Source: an uncultured Pelagibacteraceae bacterium
GTDB lineage: Bacteria; Pseudomonadota; Alphaproteobacteria; Pelagibacterales; Pelagibacteraceae
NCBI GenBank assembly: GCA_902567945.1
Contig: CACFOC010000002.1
Span: forward strand, 37,436-101,435
Direction of reading: 5' to 3'
Length of the DNA: 64,000 nucleotides
In this document: piece after piece, positions 26,662-37,291 of the stretch
Layout of the letters: each line of letters begins with the position of its first letter
How positions within the stretch are numbered: position 1 is the first letter of the stretch
Translations under genes and position numbers: made by a program
The notes under the pieces: generated by a model
Seen by the model: only the letters and a program-made list of their open reading frames with translations
What the model was told of the DNA's origin: nothing
Databases searched by the model: none

Positions 26662-28002
26662 TTAATTAAAGCCAAAAATTCTAGATTTTGCTGTCAAAAT
26701 ATATAATGAACCATTACTAATGATTGGAGAAGACGTTAATGAATCTCCAATTTTTGTGAAATATTCAGCTTTGCCAGAAGTTGCGGAAGATACAATTAAA
26801 AAACCATTTAATGTAGTTGCGTAAATTTTTTCAGATCCTAAAATAAAACCTGTTATAATTGTTTTTTGTTTTCTTTTTTTTAATATTTTCAAAATATTTG
26901 TTGACCAAATTATTTTTCCAGTATTCTTATCAAGATTAACAAAAAAACCATCCTCTGAAATTAAAAATATATGCTTTCCGTCAATTATTGGAGTGTTTAT
27001 TGAATTTATATAATTACTCCAATTAAGATAACCGGTGTTTAAGTTAAAAGAAAAAACAGCATCGGTAGTTGAAAAAATTATATCGTTATCCCCTATTACA
27101 ATGTCCGATGATTTAAAAAAATCAGAAGAAAAACTTGATGCGCCAGCAACATTTATAGACCAATATAATTGTCCGTTAACTGAATTAATTTTTAATAAAT
27201 CTCCTGACGACCCTAACATAATTATATTTCCAGATTTTGAAATAGACAGAGATAAATGATTTTGTGCTTTTATAAATGAATTTATGGATCTAATATCCCA
27301 AAGTATTGTTCCACTATTTATATCTAAACAAATAAGTCTATTATCTTGATTGATTATAAAAATTTTATCATCAAAAATTTTTAATTTAGATTTTAGTGGA
27401 ATGGTATGATTTTTAACCCAATTAAGATTTCCATTATTAACATCGATAGAATAAATAAAACCTATATTATCAGCTATATAAATTTTATCTTTATAAACTG
27501 AAAATGTTAAATTTTTATATATTTTTTTATATATTTTTTTGTATATATTTATTTTCCAGTTTATTTTTCCTTTTTGAGTAACACTAAAAATTGATCCTGT
27601 ATCATCAGAAAAAATAACGTTATCTTTAAATATTAGCGGCGATGATTTAATTGCTGAAATATCAAACTTATTTTTTCCTACCTTTTTTTTAAGGAAGTTA
27701 TTTTCGATGCCCGGTAAATAAATATTTCCTAAATTATTTTGCAAATTTAATCCAGGCATGATCCAAAAATCATTTTTTCTAGAGTTATTTAATTTTATAA
27801 TTCCATTTGATGGGATTTCTTTTAGATTAGATTTTTTTGAAGAATAAACCTGTATTATGTTACCTTTGCTTTGTTGTATTTCTAATTCAGCAATTCTTTT
27901 TATTTCATCAATTCCATCCCATATACCTGATTTATTATCGAACGAACAATTAGAAAGAAATAATAATAAAAAAGGATATATGAATTTTGTATATTTATTC
28001 AT
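26662..28002 (-). CDS. bamB: Outer membrane assembly lipoprotein BamB-like (PQQ repeat propeller)
   Basis: A 446-aa beta-propeller with repeated 'G.L.W' blades (GNLNWVKN, GTILWDIRS, GQLYWSINV, GYLNWSNYI, GKIIWSTNI). The start is a lipoprotein signal peptide with lipobox LSNC (C19). In the BAM complex it helps fold outer-membrane proteins. The gene before it encodes a YfgM-like protein, the same pair order as in E. coli, which supports the call; the der GTPase is not adjacent here. Confidence 0.85.
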   Translation of the reverse strand: MNKYTKFIYPFLLLFLSNCSFDNKSGIWDGIDEIKRIAELEIQQSKGNIIQVYSSKKSNLKEIPSNGIIKLNNSRKNDFWIMPGLNLQNNLGNIYLPGIENNFLKKKVGKNKFDISAIKSSPLIFKDNVIFSDDTGSIFSVTQKGKINWKINIYKKIYKKIYKNLTFSVYKDKIYIADNIGFIYSIDVNNGNLNWVKNHTIPLKSKLKIFDDKIFIINQDNRLICLDINSGTILWDIRSINSFIKAQNHLSLSISKSGNIIMLGSSGDLLKINSVNGQLYWSINVAGASSFSSDFFKSSDIVIGDNDIIFSTTDAVFSFNLNTGYLNWSNYINSINTPIIDGKHIFLISEDGFFVNLDKNTGKIIWSTNILKILKKRKQKTIITGFILGSEKIYATTLNGFLIVSSATSGKAEYFTKIGDSLTSSPIISNGSLYILTAKSRIFGFN

Positions 28003-28642
28003 CTAAAATGAGAGTAAGTCGCGATCTTGCATATTCATAAAATTCTCTTTGTAAATTTTTTAATGATAAAGTTTGAATATAAAAATCTTTTGCTTTCAAA
28101 TATTCATTCTTAGAAGAAAAATAATCTCCTAATAATAACAAAGCATGCGGCTTCCATATAGAATCCTTGTTTATTAGAGGATTTAACGAATCTAACATTT
28201 TTACTTCATCTATAGAATCTGACTCAAATAAAGCTTTCTTAAAAATTAATAAATCCTTAATCTCTTTTTCAAATTTATTCTCTTTTAAGATGTGGTCAAA
28301 AATATTTAATAGTTCTTTTTGATCCTGAATTAAATTTTCATTTAATATTATAAAAAACGCTAAAGTAGAATATGTTTCATTATTTGAAAAAATTATTTCC
28401 TTTAAAATATTAGTTGCTTTATCTATTTCATTATTTTCTAAATATACTTTAGCGTTGATATAACTATTTGATAAATTAATGATTTTTTTTTCTTTAAAAT
28501 TTAAATAAAATGTTACTGAAGAAAGCGTGACTATTATAAAAATAATAGAACTTAAAATTAAAATTTTATTACTTTGATAAAATCTTTTTAATTTTGATTT
28601 TTCTGTAACATCATACTGCGTTTCTAATAAATTTTGATTCAT
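27995..28642 (-). CDS. YfgM-like membrane-anchored TPR protein
   Basis: A 215-aa protein with a cytoplasmic start, one membrane helix (about residues 29-49) and a periplasmic helical region with TPR-like repeats. The layout matches the YfgM family, an ancillary Sec translocon/chaperone partner in E. coli. Its end overlaps the bamB start by 8 bp, the typical neighbour. Confidence 0.72.
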   Translation of the reverse strand: MNQNLLETQYDVTEKSKLKRFYQSNKILILSSIIFIIVTLSSVTFYLNFKEKKIINLSNSYINAKVYLENNEIDKATNILKEIIFSNNETYSTLAFFIILNENLIQDQKELLNIFDHILKENKFEKEIKDLLIFKKALFESDSIDEVKMLDSLNPLINKDSIWKPHALLLLGDYFSSKNEYLKAKDFYIQTLSLKNLQREFYEYARSRLTLILDE

Positions 28643-28669
28643 TTAAATAAATTCATTAAAATTAAAGTT

Positions 28670-29452
28670 TTATTTATTGTACACATTATTTGACGAAGGA
28701 AATTTTTTATTTTTAATATCTTGACTGTATTTTTTTACACTAATTTCAATCATCTTTTTTACATTAGAATATTTTCTTACAAATTTTGGATGAAAGTTGC
28801 TCAATCCAATCATATCATCTGTGACTAGTATTTGACCATCACAATGTCTGGATGCACCAATTCCTATAGTAGGAACTTTTACTTGATTAGTAATTTCTTT
28901 TGCTAAACTTTCTATTACACACTCTATTACAATAGCAAAAACTCCACATTCTGAAAGTACAATAGCATCTTCTAAAATTGTTTTTCGCTGATTAATATTT
29001 TTTCCTTTTGTTTTAAAATTTACTGCATGCTGTGGAAGTAGTCCAATATGACCCATTACTGGAATTTTTTTCTTTATTAAATGTTTTATAATGCCAGATA
29101 TCTTTTTTCCTCCCTCAAGTTTAACAGCATGACATTTTGTTTCTTTAATAACTCTCTTTGCATTTTTAAATGCTAAAAATTTGTTACTATATGTTTTGTA
29201 AGGCATATCAAAAACTATTAGACTTTTCTTTGCTGCTCTTTTTACTGCTTTTGCGTGCAAAAGCATAGTTTCAAATTTAACATCTCTGGTTGTTTTAGAT
29301 CCGTATAGAACCATACCAACTGAATCACCGACTAAAATTATATCACAGTATTTATCGAGAATTTTTGCTATAGGCTCAGAATATGCGGTCAAACATACGA
29401 TTGGACTTTTGTATTTTTTTTTTAAAATACTTTTGATTTGTCTGTTAAACAT
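28670..29452 (-). CDS. panB: 3-methyl-2-oxobutanoate hydroxymethyltransferase
   Basis: First step of pantothenate synthesis: adds a hydroxymethyl from 5,10-methylene-THF to 2-oxoisovalerate. Signatures: VGDSVGMVLYG, KLEGG, HIGLLPQ, GIGAS and QILVTDDMIG. The 260-aa length is normal. Another user of the one-carbon folate pool. panC is not in the window. Confidence 0.95.
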   Translation of the reverse strand: MFNRQIKSILKKKYKSPIVCLTAYSEPIAKILDKYCDIILVGDSVGMVLYGSKTTRDVKFETMLLHAKAVKRAAKKSLIVFDMPYKTYSNKFLAFKNAKRVIKETKCHAVKLEGGKKISGIIKHLIKKKIPVMGHIGLLPQHAVNFKTKGKNINQRKTILEDAIVLSECGVFAIVIECVIESLAKEITNQVKVPTIGIGASRHCDGQILVTDDMIGLSNFHPKFVRKYSNVKKMIEISVKKYSQDIKNKKFPSSNNVYNK

Positions 29453-29454
29453 TT

Positions 29455-29883
29455 CTATGGGGTTAATATATTAAGTTTTTCTTGTAATACTTTTTGTTTT
29501 AAACATAAAGATTCACAAGCCATATTAAATTTTTCCAATAATTTTTTTGCTTCTTCGTAGTCAGATAATTTAATTTTAAGCATAGTAAGAAGATAAATGG
29601 CCTCTTCATTTTTAGGATTAAGTAACAGAACTTTATTTAAATTACTTTCCATCTCGTAATCATTTTCAGACTCATCAAAAATTTTAGCTAAATATAAATA
29701 TGATTTTTCACTTTTTGGATTAAACACCAAATCTCTTTCAAAAAAAAATTTTGAATCATCATATTTTTTATCATCAAATAATTTTTTCCCTTCATCAAAA
29801 TATTCAGATTGTGCAGCAAATGCACCTGAAACTGTGAACAGGAATATGACAAAAATTTTTAATAAAAATAAGTTGATTTTCAT
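29455..29883 (-). CDS. Secreted TPR-repeat protein
   Basis: A protein of about 142 aa starting at the ATG at 29883 (MKINLFLLKIFVIFLF), a good signal peptide with cleavage near AFA-AQ. Three TPR-like helix pairs follow (residues about 30-125). The ORF-track start adds 14 hydrophobic residues that look like upstream sequence. It is probably periplasmic and a protein-protein adaptor. It sits 2 bp before panB, but no functional link is evident. Confidence 0.65.
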   Translation of the reverse strand: MKINLFLLKIFVIFLFTVSGAFAAQSEYFDEGKKLFDDKKYDDSKFFFERDLVFNPKSEKSYLYLAKIFDESENDYEMESNLNKVLLLNPKNEEAIYLLTMLKIKLSDYEEAKKLLEKFNMACESLCLKQKVLQEKLNILTP

Positions 29884-29949
29884 TATGTATTTATAAATTA
29901 ATAATATAATTATATTATGTATCATACTTTTAAAAAATTAAAGAGCTTT

Positions 29950-30558
29950 TCAAATTCCCTTGCAATAAATGTAAATTTCTTTTGACTCTTTTTTGCTTGA
30001 TAATGGTTTATATTTAACTACTTTTTTAAAGTATTTTTTGGCATTTTTATTGATTTCTTCAAATACTGACCCCATAAATAATTTTGATAAAAAAACTCCA
30101 TCTTTGTTTAAAATTTTTAAGGCTAGATCCATAGCCCTTAGACATAGTTCTCCTGTTTTGTACGAGTCTAGATTTTTATTCCCAGAAGTGTTTGCTGCCA
30201 TATCTGATATTACAACATCGATTTTTTTTTGAAAAAAGCCAAAAATTTTAATTTCAATTTTTGAATCTAGTAAGTCTCCTTGCATAAATTCAACTCTTTC
30301 TATTTTTTCCATTAATTTAGTATCAATGGCAAGAATTTTACCATCAAATATTTTTTCTCTTGCTGCTTGTGACCATCCGCCGGGAAATGATCCTAAATCT
30401 AAAAGATTTGTTTTTTTATGTAAAAATTTAAACTTTTTATTCATCTCTATTAGTTTAAAAGCTGACCTTGATCTATAACCCTGCGCTTTGGATTTTTTAA
30501 AATATGGATCCCTATGCTGTTTAATTATCCAGTTTTTTGAAATTTTATTTTTTTTCAA
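29950..30558 (-). CDS. rlmE: 23S rRNA 2'-O-ribose methyltransferase RlmE (FtsJ)
   Basis: Methylates U2552 of 23S rRNA. The SAM-binding loop DLGSFPGGWSQ, the YRSRSAFKLIEM start with the first catalytic Lys, and the VISDMAANTSG segment with the catalytic Asp identify it. The 202-aa length is standard. Confidence 0.94.
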   Translation of the reverse strand: MKKNKISKNWIIKQHRDPYFKKSKAQGYRSRSAFKLIEMNKKFKFLHKKTNLLDLGSFPGGWSQAAREKIFDGKILAIDTKLMEKIERVEFMQGDLLDSKIEIKIFGFFQKKIDVVISDMAANTSGNKNLDSYKTGELCLRAMDLALKILNKDGVFLSKLFMGSVFEEINKNAKKYFKKVVKYKPLSSKKESKEIYIYCKGI

Positions 30559-30579
30559 TTAATTCTACTATTTTTATAA

Positions 30580-31374
30580 TTAAAGTATATCTTCTGTATC
30601 TTCTTCACTTAGACGGATAAAAGATTTTTTATTTAATCTTCTATAATGAAAAAAACTTAGTGGTATTAACAGTACATAAATTACTCCAGTAAAAAATAGA
30701 GTCTCGAATGTATAAAAAATTATAAGACTTACATAAATTCCAATACCTAATAATAAAAATATTGCTAAATGCCTTGGTATTATAATTCTTTTTAATGAAT
30801 AAGTTGGTACTTTGCTTACCATTAATATAGATGTTATTAGAATTGCACCTGAACTCAAGACTGCATAGTTTTCAAATTGAATTAAATTAGTTAAATTTAA
30901 TATTAAGGGAAGCAATACTAAGCCAGCCGCAGCAGGAGACGGCACTCCTTCAAAAAAATTTATTTTCCAATTTTCATTTTCATCTATAGTAGTTAAGTTA
31001 AATCTAGCTAATCTAAGAGCACAACAAACGGTATAAATTAAAACAAACATCCATCCAAATTTTCCAACTTCATTTAAAGCCCAAAAATACATTATAAATC
31101 CAGGAGCAACTCCAAAGCTTATTACGTCGGTAAGTGAATCCAATTCTTTACCCACTTTTGAAGTTCCTTTAATTAATCTAGCTACTCTACCATCTAGCGT
31201 ATCAAGGATCGCAGCAAACCCTATTGCTATAACTGCCATCGAATAATTTAAATCTATTGCAAACTTGATTGAACTTAACCCTAAACAAACTCCAAAAATT
31301 GTTAAAGCATTTGGTAAAAGTGATTTAGGATTTTTTTTTGGAATTAATTTAAAATCTTTTTTATTTTCAATCAT
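30580..31374 (-). CDS. pssA: CDP-diacylglycerol-serine O-phosphatidyltransferase
   Basis: Makes phosphatidylserine at the inner membrane. The CDP-alcohol phosphatidyltransferase motif is complete: LDTLDGRVAR followed by GKELDSLTD. Around eight helices. I take the start at MIENKKDFK (31374), 1 bp past the psd stop; the ORF-track start lies within psd. With psd it supplies phosphatidylethanolamine. Confidence 0.93.
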   Translation of the reverse strand: MIENKKDFKLIPKKNPKSLLPNALTIFGVCLGLSSIKFAIDLNYSMAVIAIGFAAILDTLDGRVARLIKGTSKVGKELDSLTDVISFGVAPGFIMYFWALNEVGKFGWMFVLIYTVCCALRLARFNLTTIDENENWKINFFEGVPSPAAAGLVLLPLILNLTNLIQFENYAVLSSGAILITSILMVSKVPTYSLKRIIIPRHLAIFLLLGIGIYVSLIIFYTFETLFFTGVIYVLLIPLSFFHYRRLNKKSFIRLSEEDTEDIL

Positions 31375-31375
31375 A

Positions 31376-32026
31376 TTATTTTCTTTTAGCCAAAATAGTT
31401 TCACCAGCAATCGTGTTTTGATTTGGTTTTACCATTAACTCAAAATTTTCAAAATATAAATCTACCCTACTTCCAAATCTTATAATTCCAAATCTGTCTC
31501 CCTGTTTAATATCTTCGTTTTCTTTAACTTCACAGACAATTCTTCTAGCAATTAATCCTGCTATTTGAACTAAAATTATTTCTTGTCCATTGGAACTTTT
31601 TACGCTGATATAGTTTCTTTCATTTTCTTCGCTAGCTTTATCTAATGATGCATTTATATATTTGCCTGGTTTATAAAATATTTTATTAATTTTTCCTGAG
31701 ATTGGTATTCTATTAACATGACAATTGAAGACATTCATAAAAATACTTACTCTGGTATATTTTTTTTTTTCTAATCCTAACTCATTTGGTCCATCAACTT
31801 CGGTTATTTGTGATATAACTCCATCAGCAGGACTAATTAAGTAATTTTCATCTTGAATAGTAAATCTTTCTGGATCTCTAAAGAAGTAATAAACCCATAT
31901 TGTTAAAATTAAACTTATTATTCCTAAAAAATTAGAAATTAATAAAAGGATAAATGTTATAGCAGCAGCTATGGCTAAAAACCTATAACCTTCTTTATGT
32001 AGCTTTGGAAACAAAATGTCTATCAT
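31376..32026 (-). CDS. psd: Phosphatidylserine decarboxylase
   Basis: Short, pyruvoyl-dependent decarboxylase (216 aa) turning phosphatidylserine into phosphatidylethanolamine. The self-cleavage site is RFGS (G185-S186); the N-terminal helix anchors it to the membrane. PADG and HVNRIP are also typical. First gene of psd-pssA, divergent from icd. Confidence 0.94.
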   Translation of the reverse strand: MIDILFPKLHKEGYRFLAIAAAITFILLLISNFLGIISLILTIWVYYFFRDPERFTIQDENYLISPADGVISQITEVDGPNELGLEKKKYTRVSIFMNVFNCHVNRIPISGKINKIFYKPGKYINASLDKASEENERNYISVKSSNGQEIILVQIAGLIARRIVCEVKENEDIKQGDRFGIIRFGSRVDLYFENFELMVKPNQNTIAGETILAKRK

Positions 32027-32088
32027 ACCAATATATTTTGTAATTTTATGTTAATATGTATATTAAGTAACGAAATTCAATTAATAAA

Positions 32089-33303
32089 ATGGCAAAAATT
32101 AAAGTAAAAAACCCAGTAGTTGAACTAGACGGCGATGAAATGACAAGAATAATATGGGATTTCATCAAAAAAAAACTAATTTTGCCTTATCTAGATTTAA
32201 AAATTCAATATTTCGATTTAGGTATTAAAAATCGAGATAAGACATCAGACAAAGTGACTGTTGAATGTGCTAATGCAATAAGAGATATAGGGGTCGGTAT
32301 AAAATGCGCAACAATAACTCCAGATGAAAACCGTGTAAAAGAATTTAAATTAAAAAAAATGTGGAGATCGCCAAATGGAACAATTAGAAATATTTTGGGT
32401 GGAACTGTTTTTAGAGAACCTATAATTTGTAAAAACATTCCAAAATTAGTACCAAGTTGGACTAATCCAATTGTAATTGGAAGGCATGCTTTTGGTGATC
32501 AGTATAGAGCAACAGATTTTAAAGTTCCAGGAAAAGGAAAATTAGAAATAAAATGGACCTCAGAAGATGGAAAAGAAAAAAAAGAGTTTGAAGTTTTTAA
32601 TTTCAGTGGCCCCGGTGTTGCTTTATCAATGTATAACTTAGATAAATCTATTAAAGATTTTGCCAGAGCATGTATGAATTATGGTTTGAACAGGAAATGG
32701 CCAGTTTATCTTTCGACTAAAAATACAATTTTAAAAAAGTATGATGGTAGATTTAAAGACTTATTTCAGGAAGTTTATGAAAATGAATTTCAAGAAAAAT
32801 TTAAAGAAAGAAAAATAACTTACGAGCATAGACTTATAGATGACATGGTAGCATGCGCAATGAAGTGGAATGGAAATTATATTTGGGCGTGTAAAAATTA
32901 TGATGGTGATGTACAATCTGATACAATTGCTCAAGGATTTGGTTCTCTTGGTTTAATGACTAGTATTTTAATGTCTCCAGACGGCAAAACTATAGAATCA
33001 GAAGCCGCGCATGGAACTGTCACTAGACATTATAGAATACATCAACAAGGTAAGGAAACTTCCACAAATCCTATTGCTTCTATTTTTGCGTGGGCTAGAG
33101 GTTTGTATCATAGAGGAAAAATAGATGGTAACGAAGATTTAAAAAAATTTGTTAAAACTTTAGAAAAAGTTTGTATACAGGCAGTTGAAAATGGCTCAAT
33201 GACCAAAGATCTAGCCATGCTTATTGGAAAAAATCAAAAGTATCTTAGTACAAATCAATTTCTTGAAGTTATAGATTCTAATTTAAAAAAAAATCTTAAT
33301 TAA
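32089..33303 (+). CDS. icd: NADP-dependent isocitrate dehydrogenase
   Basis: TCA-cycle enzyme forming 2-oxoglutarate and NADPH. The 404-aa protein is of the eukaryote-like dimeric type ([56 protein letters not shown]). It overlaps the convergent alaS gene by 8 bp at the stops. Confidence 0.96.
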   Translation: MAKIKVKNPVVELDGDEMTRIIWDFIKKKLILPYLDLKIQYFDLGIKNRDKTSDKVTVECANAIRDIGVGIKCATITPDENRVKEFKLKKMWRSPNGTIRNILGGTVFREPIICKNIPKLVPSWTNPIVIGRHAFGDQYRATDFKVPGKGKLEIKWTSEDGKEKKEFEVFNFSGPGVALSMYNLDKSIKDFARACMNYGLNRKWPVYLSTKNTILKKYDGRFKDLFQEVYENEFQEKFKERKITYEHRLIDDMVACAMKWNGNYIWACKNYDGDVQSDTIAQGFGSLGLMTSILMSPDGKTIESEAAHGTVTRHYRIHQQGKETSTNPIASIFAWARGLYHRGKIDGNEDLKKFVKTLEKVCIQAVENGSMTKDLAMLIGKNQKYLSTNQFLEVIDSNLKKNLN

Positions 33304-35971
33304 TTTTTTTACTTAAACTTTCAATAGCTTTCTCAATTTTATCTTTGTTAGATCCACCAGCTTGTGCAAAATCTTTTCTTCCCCCTCCACCTTTTCCACC
33401 TAAGATTTCAGAAGCAATTTTTACAAGTGTCACTGCATTAAATTTTTCAGTTAATTGATTTGTAACACCGACAGCAACACCAACTTTTCCTTCAAAAATA
33501 GCAAATGCAACTACAATACCCTCTTTTATCTCTTTTTTGCTTTGATCTATTATATTTCTTAATTCTTTCGGCGGAAAATCGGTGAGAACTTGATTTCTTA
33601 GAGTAAACGATCCTATTTTTTTATCGTTAATAACATTTTTACTTTTATTTCTAATAATATTTTGAATTTTAATCGTTTCTAATTGTTTGTTTAGATTTTT
33701 AACATTTTCGGTAAGCTCAAGATTGCTATGGTATTCAGGTTCAATTTTATATTTTAACAATTCTTTTTTAATTAAATCTATTTGTTCTTTTAGATTTTCT
33801 TCTTTTAAAGATTTATCTTTTTTTAAATTTTTTTCATAATCTTCTAACTGCTTATCTCTTAAAGCCTCTACTCTTCTGACGCCAGCAGCGATTGATGATT
33901 GGTTTATTATCTTAAATTTACCAATATCTTTCGTATTTCTAACATGTGTACCTCCGCAAAGTTCAGTTGAAAAATAATTACCATTTTCTTTACCCATTGA
34001 CAAAACTCTAACTTCATCCCCATATTTTTCACCGAACATTGCTAGAGCACCTTTTTCAACTGCCTCTTTGGGCGTCATAATTCTAGTTTTAACATCAGCA
34101 GCAGTATTAACCATGTCATTTACATACATTTCTATTTTTTCAATTTCCTTTTTTTCAATAGGTTTGTTGTGACTAAAATCAAATCTAAGTTTTTCAGGAC
34201 TTACTAGAGAACCTTTTTGAGTCACGTGCTTACCAAGAGTTCTTCGCAAAGCCTCATGAAGTAAATGTGTTGCTGAGTGATAAGCTCTAGCATTATTTCT
34301 TCTATTAACATCAATTTCCATATTTACACTTTGATTGACTTTCAAAACACCTTTTTCAATTTTTCCTAAATGAACATAAAGATCACCCATTTTTTTTTGT
34401 GTATCTTCAATAATGACTTTACAATCATTAGAATAAATTATTCCTCTATCACCAACCTGACCACCTGACTCAGCATAAAAAGGTGTTTGGTTTGTTATTA
34501 TCTCTACTTTATCGCCAGTTTTTGCTTCTTTAATAAAATCTTTACCTTTTGATATTTTAAGAATAACTCCTTCTAATTTATCAAATTCATAACCTAAAAA
34601 TTCTGTAGGATTAAGTTGTTCTCTAATTTTAAACCACTTCTCTTCTAAGGATTGATCTCCAGATCCTTTCCAATTCGCACGAGCTAGTTTTTTACTTTTT
34701 TCCATTTCTTTATCAAAACCAGCATTATCAACTCTTATATTCTTATTTTTTAAAATATCTGCGGTAAGATCTAGTGGAAATCCATAAGTATCATATAATT
34801 TAAAAGCAACTTCACCTGGAAAAGAATTATTTTTTACCTTGTTTAGATTGTCGTTTAAAATTTCAATACCTCTATTAAGCAATAAAGAAAATTTTTCCTC
34901 TTCTGTCTTTAGCGTCTCTATAATTAAAGGTTCTGCTCTCTCTAACTCAGGATAGGAATCTGACATTTCTTTAATTAATGTGGGTACCATTTTATAAAAA
35001 ATTGCTTCTTTACTCCCTAGTGTATGTGAATGTCTCATTCCTCTTCTCATTATTCTTCTTAAAACATAACCTCTTCCTTCATTTGAAGGCAAAACTCCTT
35101 CTGCTATCAAAAATGAACTTGCTCTAAGATGATCCGCTATAACTCTATGGCTAGCTATATTTTCTTTTGTAACCTTAGTTTTAGTTAAACTTGAAGAAGC
35201 TTCGATTAAAATTTTAAAATGATCAGTTTCATAATTGTCATGAGTACCTTGTAGTAAAGCTGAAATTCTTTCTAAACCCATTCCAGTATCTACTGATGGT
35301 TTTGGAAGACTTATCCTTTTATCTTTTGAAACCTGTTCGAATTGCATAAATACCAGGTTCCATATTTCTATAAAACGATCTCCATCTTGATCTTTGCTTC
35401 CTGGTGGACCGCCTTTTAAATTCTCTCCATGATCATAAAAAATTTCAGAACATGGTCCACAAGGACCTATATCTCCCATCGACCAAAAATTATCACTTGT
35501 AGATATTTTGTAAATTCTGCTTTCTGGCAAACCTGCAATTTTTTTCCATAAATTAAAAGTTTCTTTATCTTCTGAATATACACTTACACTAAGCTTATCT
35601 TTTGATATTTTAAATTCTTTGGTAATCAAGTTCCATGCTAATTCAATAGCAACATCTTTAAAGTAATCTCCGAATGAAAAATTTCCCAACATTTCAAAAA
35701 ATGTATGATGTCTTGGTGTGTAGCCAACATTTTCTAGGTCGTTATGTTTTCCTCCGGCCCTGACGCACTTTTGAGATGTTACTGCTCTCCTGTAATCTCT
35801 TTTTTCAAGGCCTGTAAAAACATTTTTAAATTGAACCATTCCAGAATTGGTAAACATTAATGTTGGGTCATTACTTGGAACTAAATTACTAGAATCCACC
35901 ATTGTGTGTTCTTTGTTTGAAAAGTAATTTAAAAAAGATTTTCTTACATTTTTTAATGTTTTTTCAGTCAT
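33296..35971 (-). CDS. alaS: Alanine-tRNA ligase
   Basis: Full-length 891-aa enzyme: aminoacylation domain ([21 protein letters not shown]), editing domain with [12 protein letters not shown] and CGGTH zinc motifs, a coiled linker rich in Lys and Glu, and the C-terminal [13 protein letters not shown] end. Located downstream of recA behind a terminator hairpin. Confidence 0.97.
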   Translation of the reverse strand: MTEKTLKNVRKSFLNYFSNKEHTMVDSSNLVPSNDPTLMFTNSGMVQFKNVFTGLEKRDYRRAVTSQKCVRAGGKHNDLENVGYTPRHHTFFEMLGNFSFGDYFKDVAIELAWNLITKEFKISKDKLSVSVYSEDKETFNLWKKIAGLPESRIYKISTSDNFWSMGDIGPCGPCSEIFYDHGENLKGGPPGSKDQDGDRFIEIWNLVFMQFEQVSKDKRISLPKPSVDTGMGLERISALLQGTHDNYETDHFKILIEASSSLTKTKVTKENIASHRVIADHLRASSFLIAEGVLPSNEGRGYVLRRIMRRGMRHSHTLGSKEAIFYKMVPTLIKEMSDSYPELERAEPLIIETLKTEEEKFSLLLNRGIEILNDNLNKVKNNSFPGEVAFKLYDTYGFPLDLTADILKNKNIRVDNAGFDKEMEKSKKLARANWKGSGDQSLEEKWFKIREQLNPTEFLGYEFDKLEGVILKISKGKDFIKEAKTGDKVEIITNQTPFYAESGGQVGDRGIIYSNDCKVIIEDTQKKMGDLYVHLGKIEKGVLKVNQSVNMEIDVNRRNNARAYHSATHLLHEALRRTLGKHVTQKGSLVSPEKLRFDFSHNKPIEKKEIEKIEMYVNDMVNTAADVKTRIMTPKEAVEKGALAMFGEKYGDEVRVLSMGKENGNYFSTELCGGTHVRNTKDIGKFKIINQSSIAAGVRRVEALRDKQLEDYEKNLKKDKSLKEENLKEQIDLIKKELLKYKIEPEYHSNLELTENVKNLNKQLETIKIQNIIRNKSKNVINDKKIGSFTLRNQVLTDFPPKELRNIIDQSKKEIKEGIVVAFAIFEGKVGVAVGVTNQLTEKFNAVTLVKIASEILGGKGGGGRKDFAQAGGSNKDKIEKAIESLSKKIN

Positions 35972-36013
35972 CTATCTTATAAATACAGCTTTTTAGAATG
36001 ATGTCTAGATATG

Positions 36014-36043
36014 AAGAAAGGCGCCTAAATTGGCGCCTTTCTT
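36014..36043 (-). terminator. Strong hairpin between recA and alaS
   Basis: A 12-bp perfect stem (AAGAAAGGCGCC paired with GGCGCCTTTCTT) closes a 6-nt loop. It is one of the most GC-rich short stretches in the region and lies about 24 bp after the recA stop. No long T tract follows, but the stem itself ends in TTTCTT. It most likely ends the recA transcript and insulates alaS. Confidence 0.75.
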
Positions 36044-36066
36044 AAGAGAGCGATAATTGTAATTAT

Positions 36067-37164
36067 TTAATTTTTTTTGGTAGGTTCTGTTTTCTCTGCT
36101 ACAGGGTTTCCTTCTATCTTTTTAGCAATTAATCCAGCTTTAGTTCTAATTGCCATTTCAATTTCTGCTGCTACTTTAGGGTTTTTTTCAAGAAAAATTT
36201 TGGTATTTTCCCTGCCTTGACCAATTTTTTCACCTTTGTAAGCATACCAAGCTCCTGCTTTTTCGACTATATTGGCCTTAGCTCCTAAATCAACAAGCTC
36301 ACCTACTTTGCTAATACCTTTTCCATACATTAAATCAAATTCAACTACTTTAAATGGTGGTGAAACTTTATTTTTAACTACTTTGACCCTTGTTGAATTT
36401 CCAATAATTTGGTCTTTGTCTTTAATTGCTCCAATTCTTCTTATATCCATTCTGACAGACGAATAGAATTTTAAAGCATTTCCTCCTGATGTAGTTTCAG
36501 GATTGCCAAACATAACACCAATTTTCATTCTAATTTGATTTATAAATATAACCATAGTGTTGGTATTTGCGATTGAACTAGTTAACTTTCTAAGAGCTTG
36601 ACTCATCAACCTAGATTGTAATCCTACATGATGATCGCCCATTTCGCCTTCAAGTTCAGCTCTTGGAGTTAATGCTGCTACTGAATCTATAACCAAAACT
36701 GAGATCGATCCTGATCTAATCAAAGTATCTGCTATTTCCAAAGCCTGTTCACCTGTATCTGGTTGAGATATTAAAAGCTCTTCAGTTTTAACACCCAATT
36801 TTTTTGCATAAACCGGATCTAAAGCATGTTCGGCGTCAACAAATCCACATATTCCACCAGTTTTTTGTGACTCAGCTATCACTTGCAAGGCTAAAGTTGT
36901 CTTTCCTGAGGATTCTGGACCATAAATTTCTACAACTCTTCCTTTTGGTAAACCACCAATCCCGAGGGCAAGATCTAAACTTAAAGATCCTGTTGATATA
37001 GCCTCGATGTTCATAGCGGCTTTTTGGCCAAGCTTCATCACCGAGCCTTTTCCAAAATTTTCATCAATTTGACTGATTGCTGCTTCTAAAGCCTTATTTT
37101 TCTCTTTGTTTTCTGCTTCTTGATTTTTACCTGATTTTACTATTTTTAAGTTATTTTTAGTCAT
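36067..37164 (-). CDS. recA: RecA recombinase
   Basis: Strand-exchange protein and SOS co-protease. The Walker A motif [10 protein letters not shown] and the core ([36 protein letters not shown]) are intact; 365 aa. An SOS-like box lies about 50 bp upstream of its start (see 37214-37228), which suggests LexA control. Confidence 0.98.
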   Translation of the reverse strand: MTKNNLKIVKSGKNQEAENKEKNKALEAAISQIDENFGKGSVMKLGQKAAMNIEAISTGSLSLDLALGIGGLPKGRVVEIYGPESSGKTTLALQVIAESQKTGGICGFVDAEHALDPVYAKKLGVKTEELLISQPDTGEQALEIADTLIRSGSISVLVIDSVAALTPRAELEGEMGDHHVGLQSRLMSQALRKLTSSIANTNTMVIFINQIRMKIGVMFGNPETTSGGNALKFYSSVRMDIRRIGAIKDKDQIIGNSTRVKVVKNKVSPPFKVVEFDLMYGKGISKVGELVDLGAKANIVEKAGAWYAYKGEKIGQGRENTKIFLEKNPKVAAEIEMAIRTKAGLIAKKIEGNPVAEKTEPTKKN

Positions 37165-37213
37165 AATTTACCTTTTTTTTTTAAAATTTAGTTAACGAAT
37201 CACATCTTTAAAT

Positions 37214-37228
37214 GTACACATTTTGTTC
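37214..37228 (-). promoter_or_regulatory. SOS (LexA) box of recA, one mismatch
   Basis: The plus strand reads GTAC-N7-GTTC, one base off the alphaproteobacterial LexA site GTTC-N7-GTTC, 50-64 bp upstream of the recA start. Its place and the perfect copy before umuD make chance less likely. Confidence 0.55.
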
Positions 37229-37291
37229 TTTTTATCAATAGTTAATTAAATCCAATAAATTCAATGTTTTTTTAAAAGAATAGAAGAATTT

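Noticed and set aside
32051-32066. TTAATAT-GT-ATATTAA inverted repeat upstream of icd
   Set aside because: It is made almost only of A and T and is expected by chance in such sequence.
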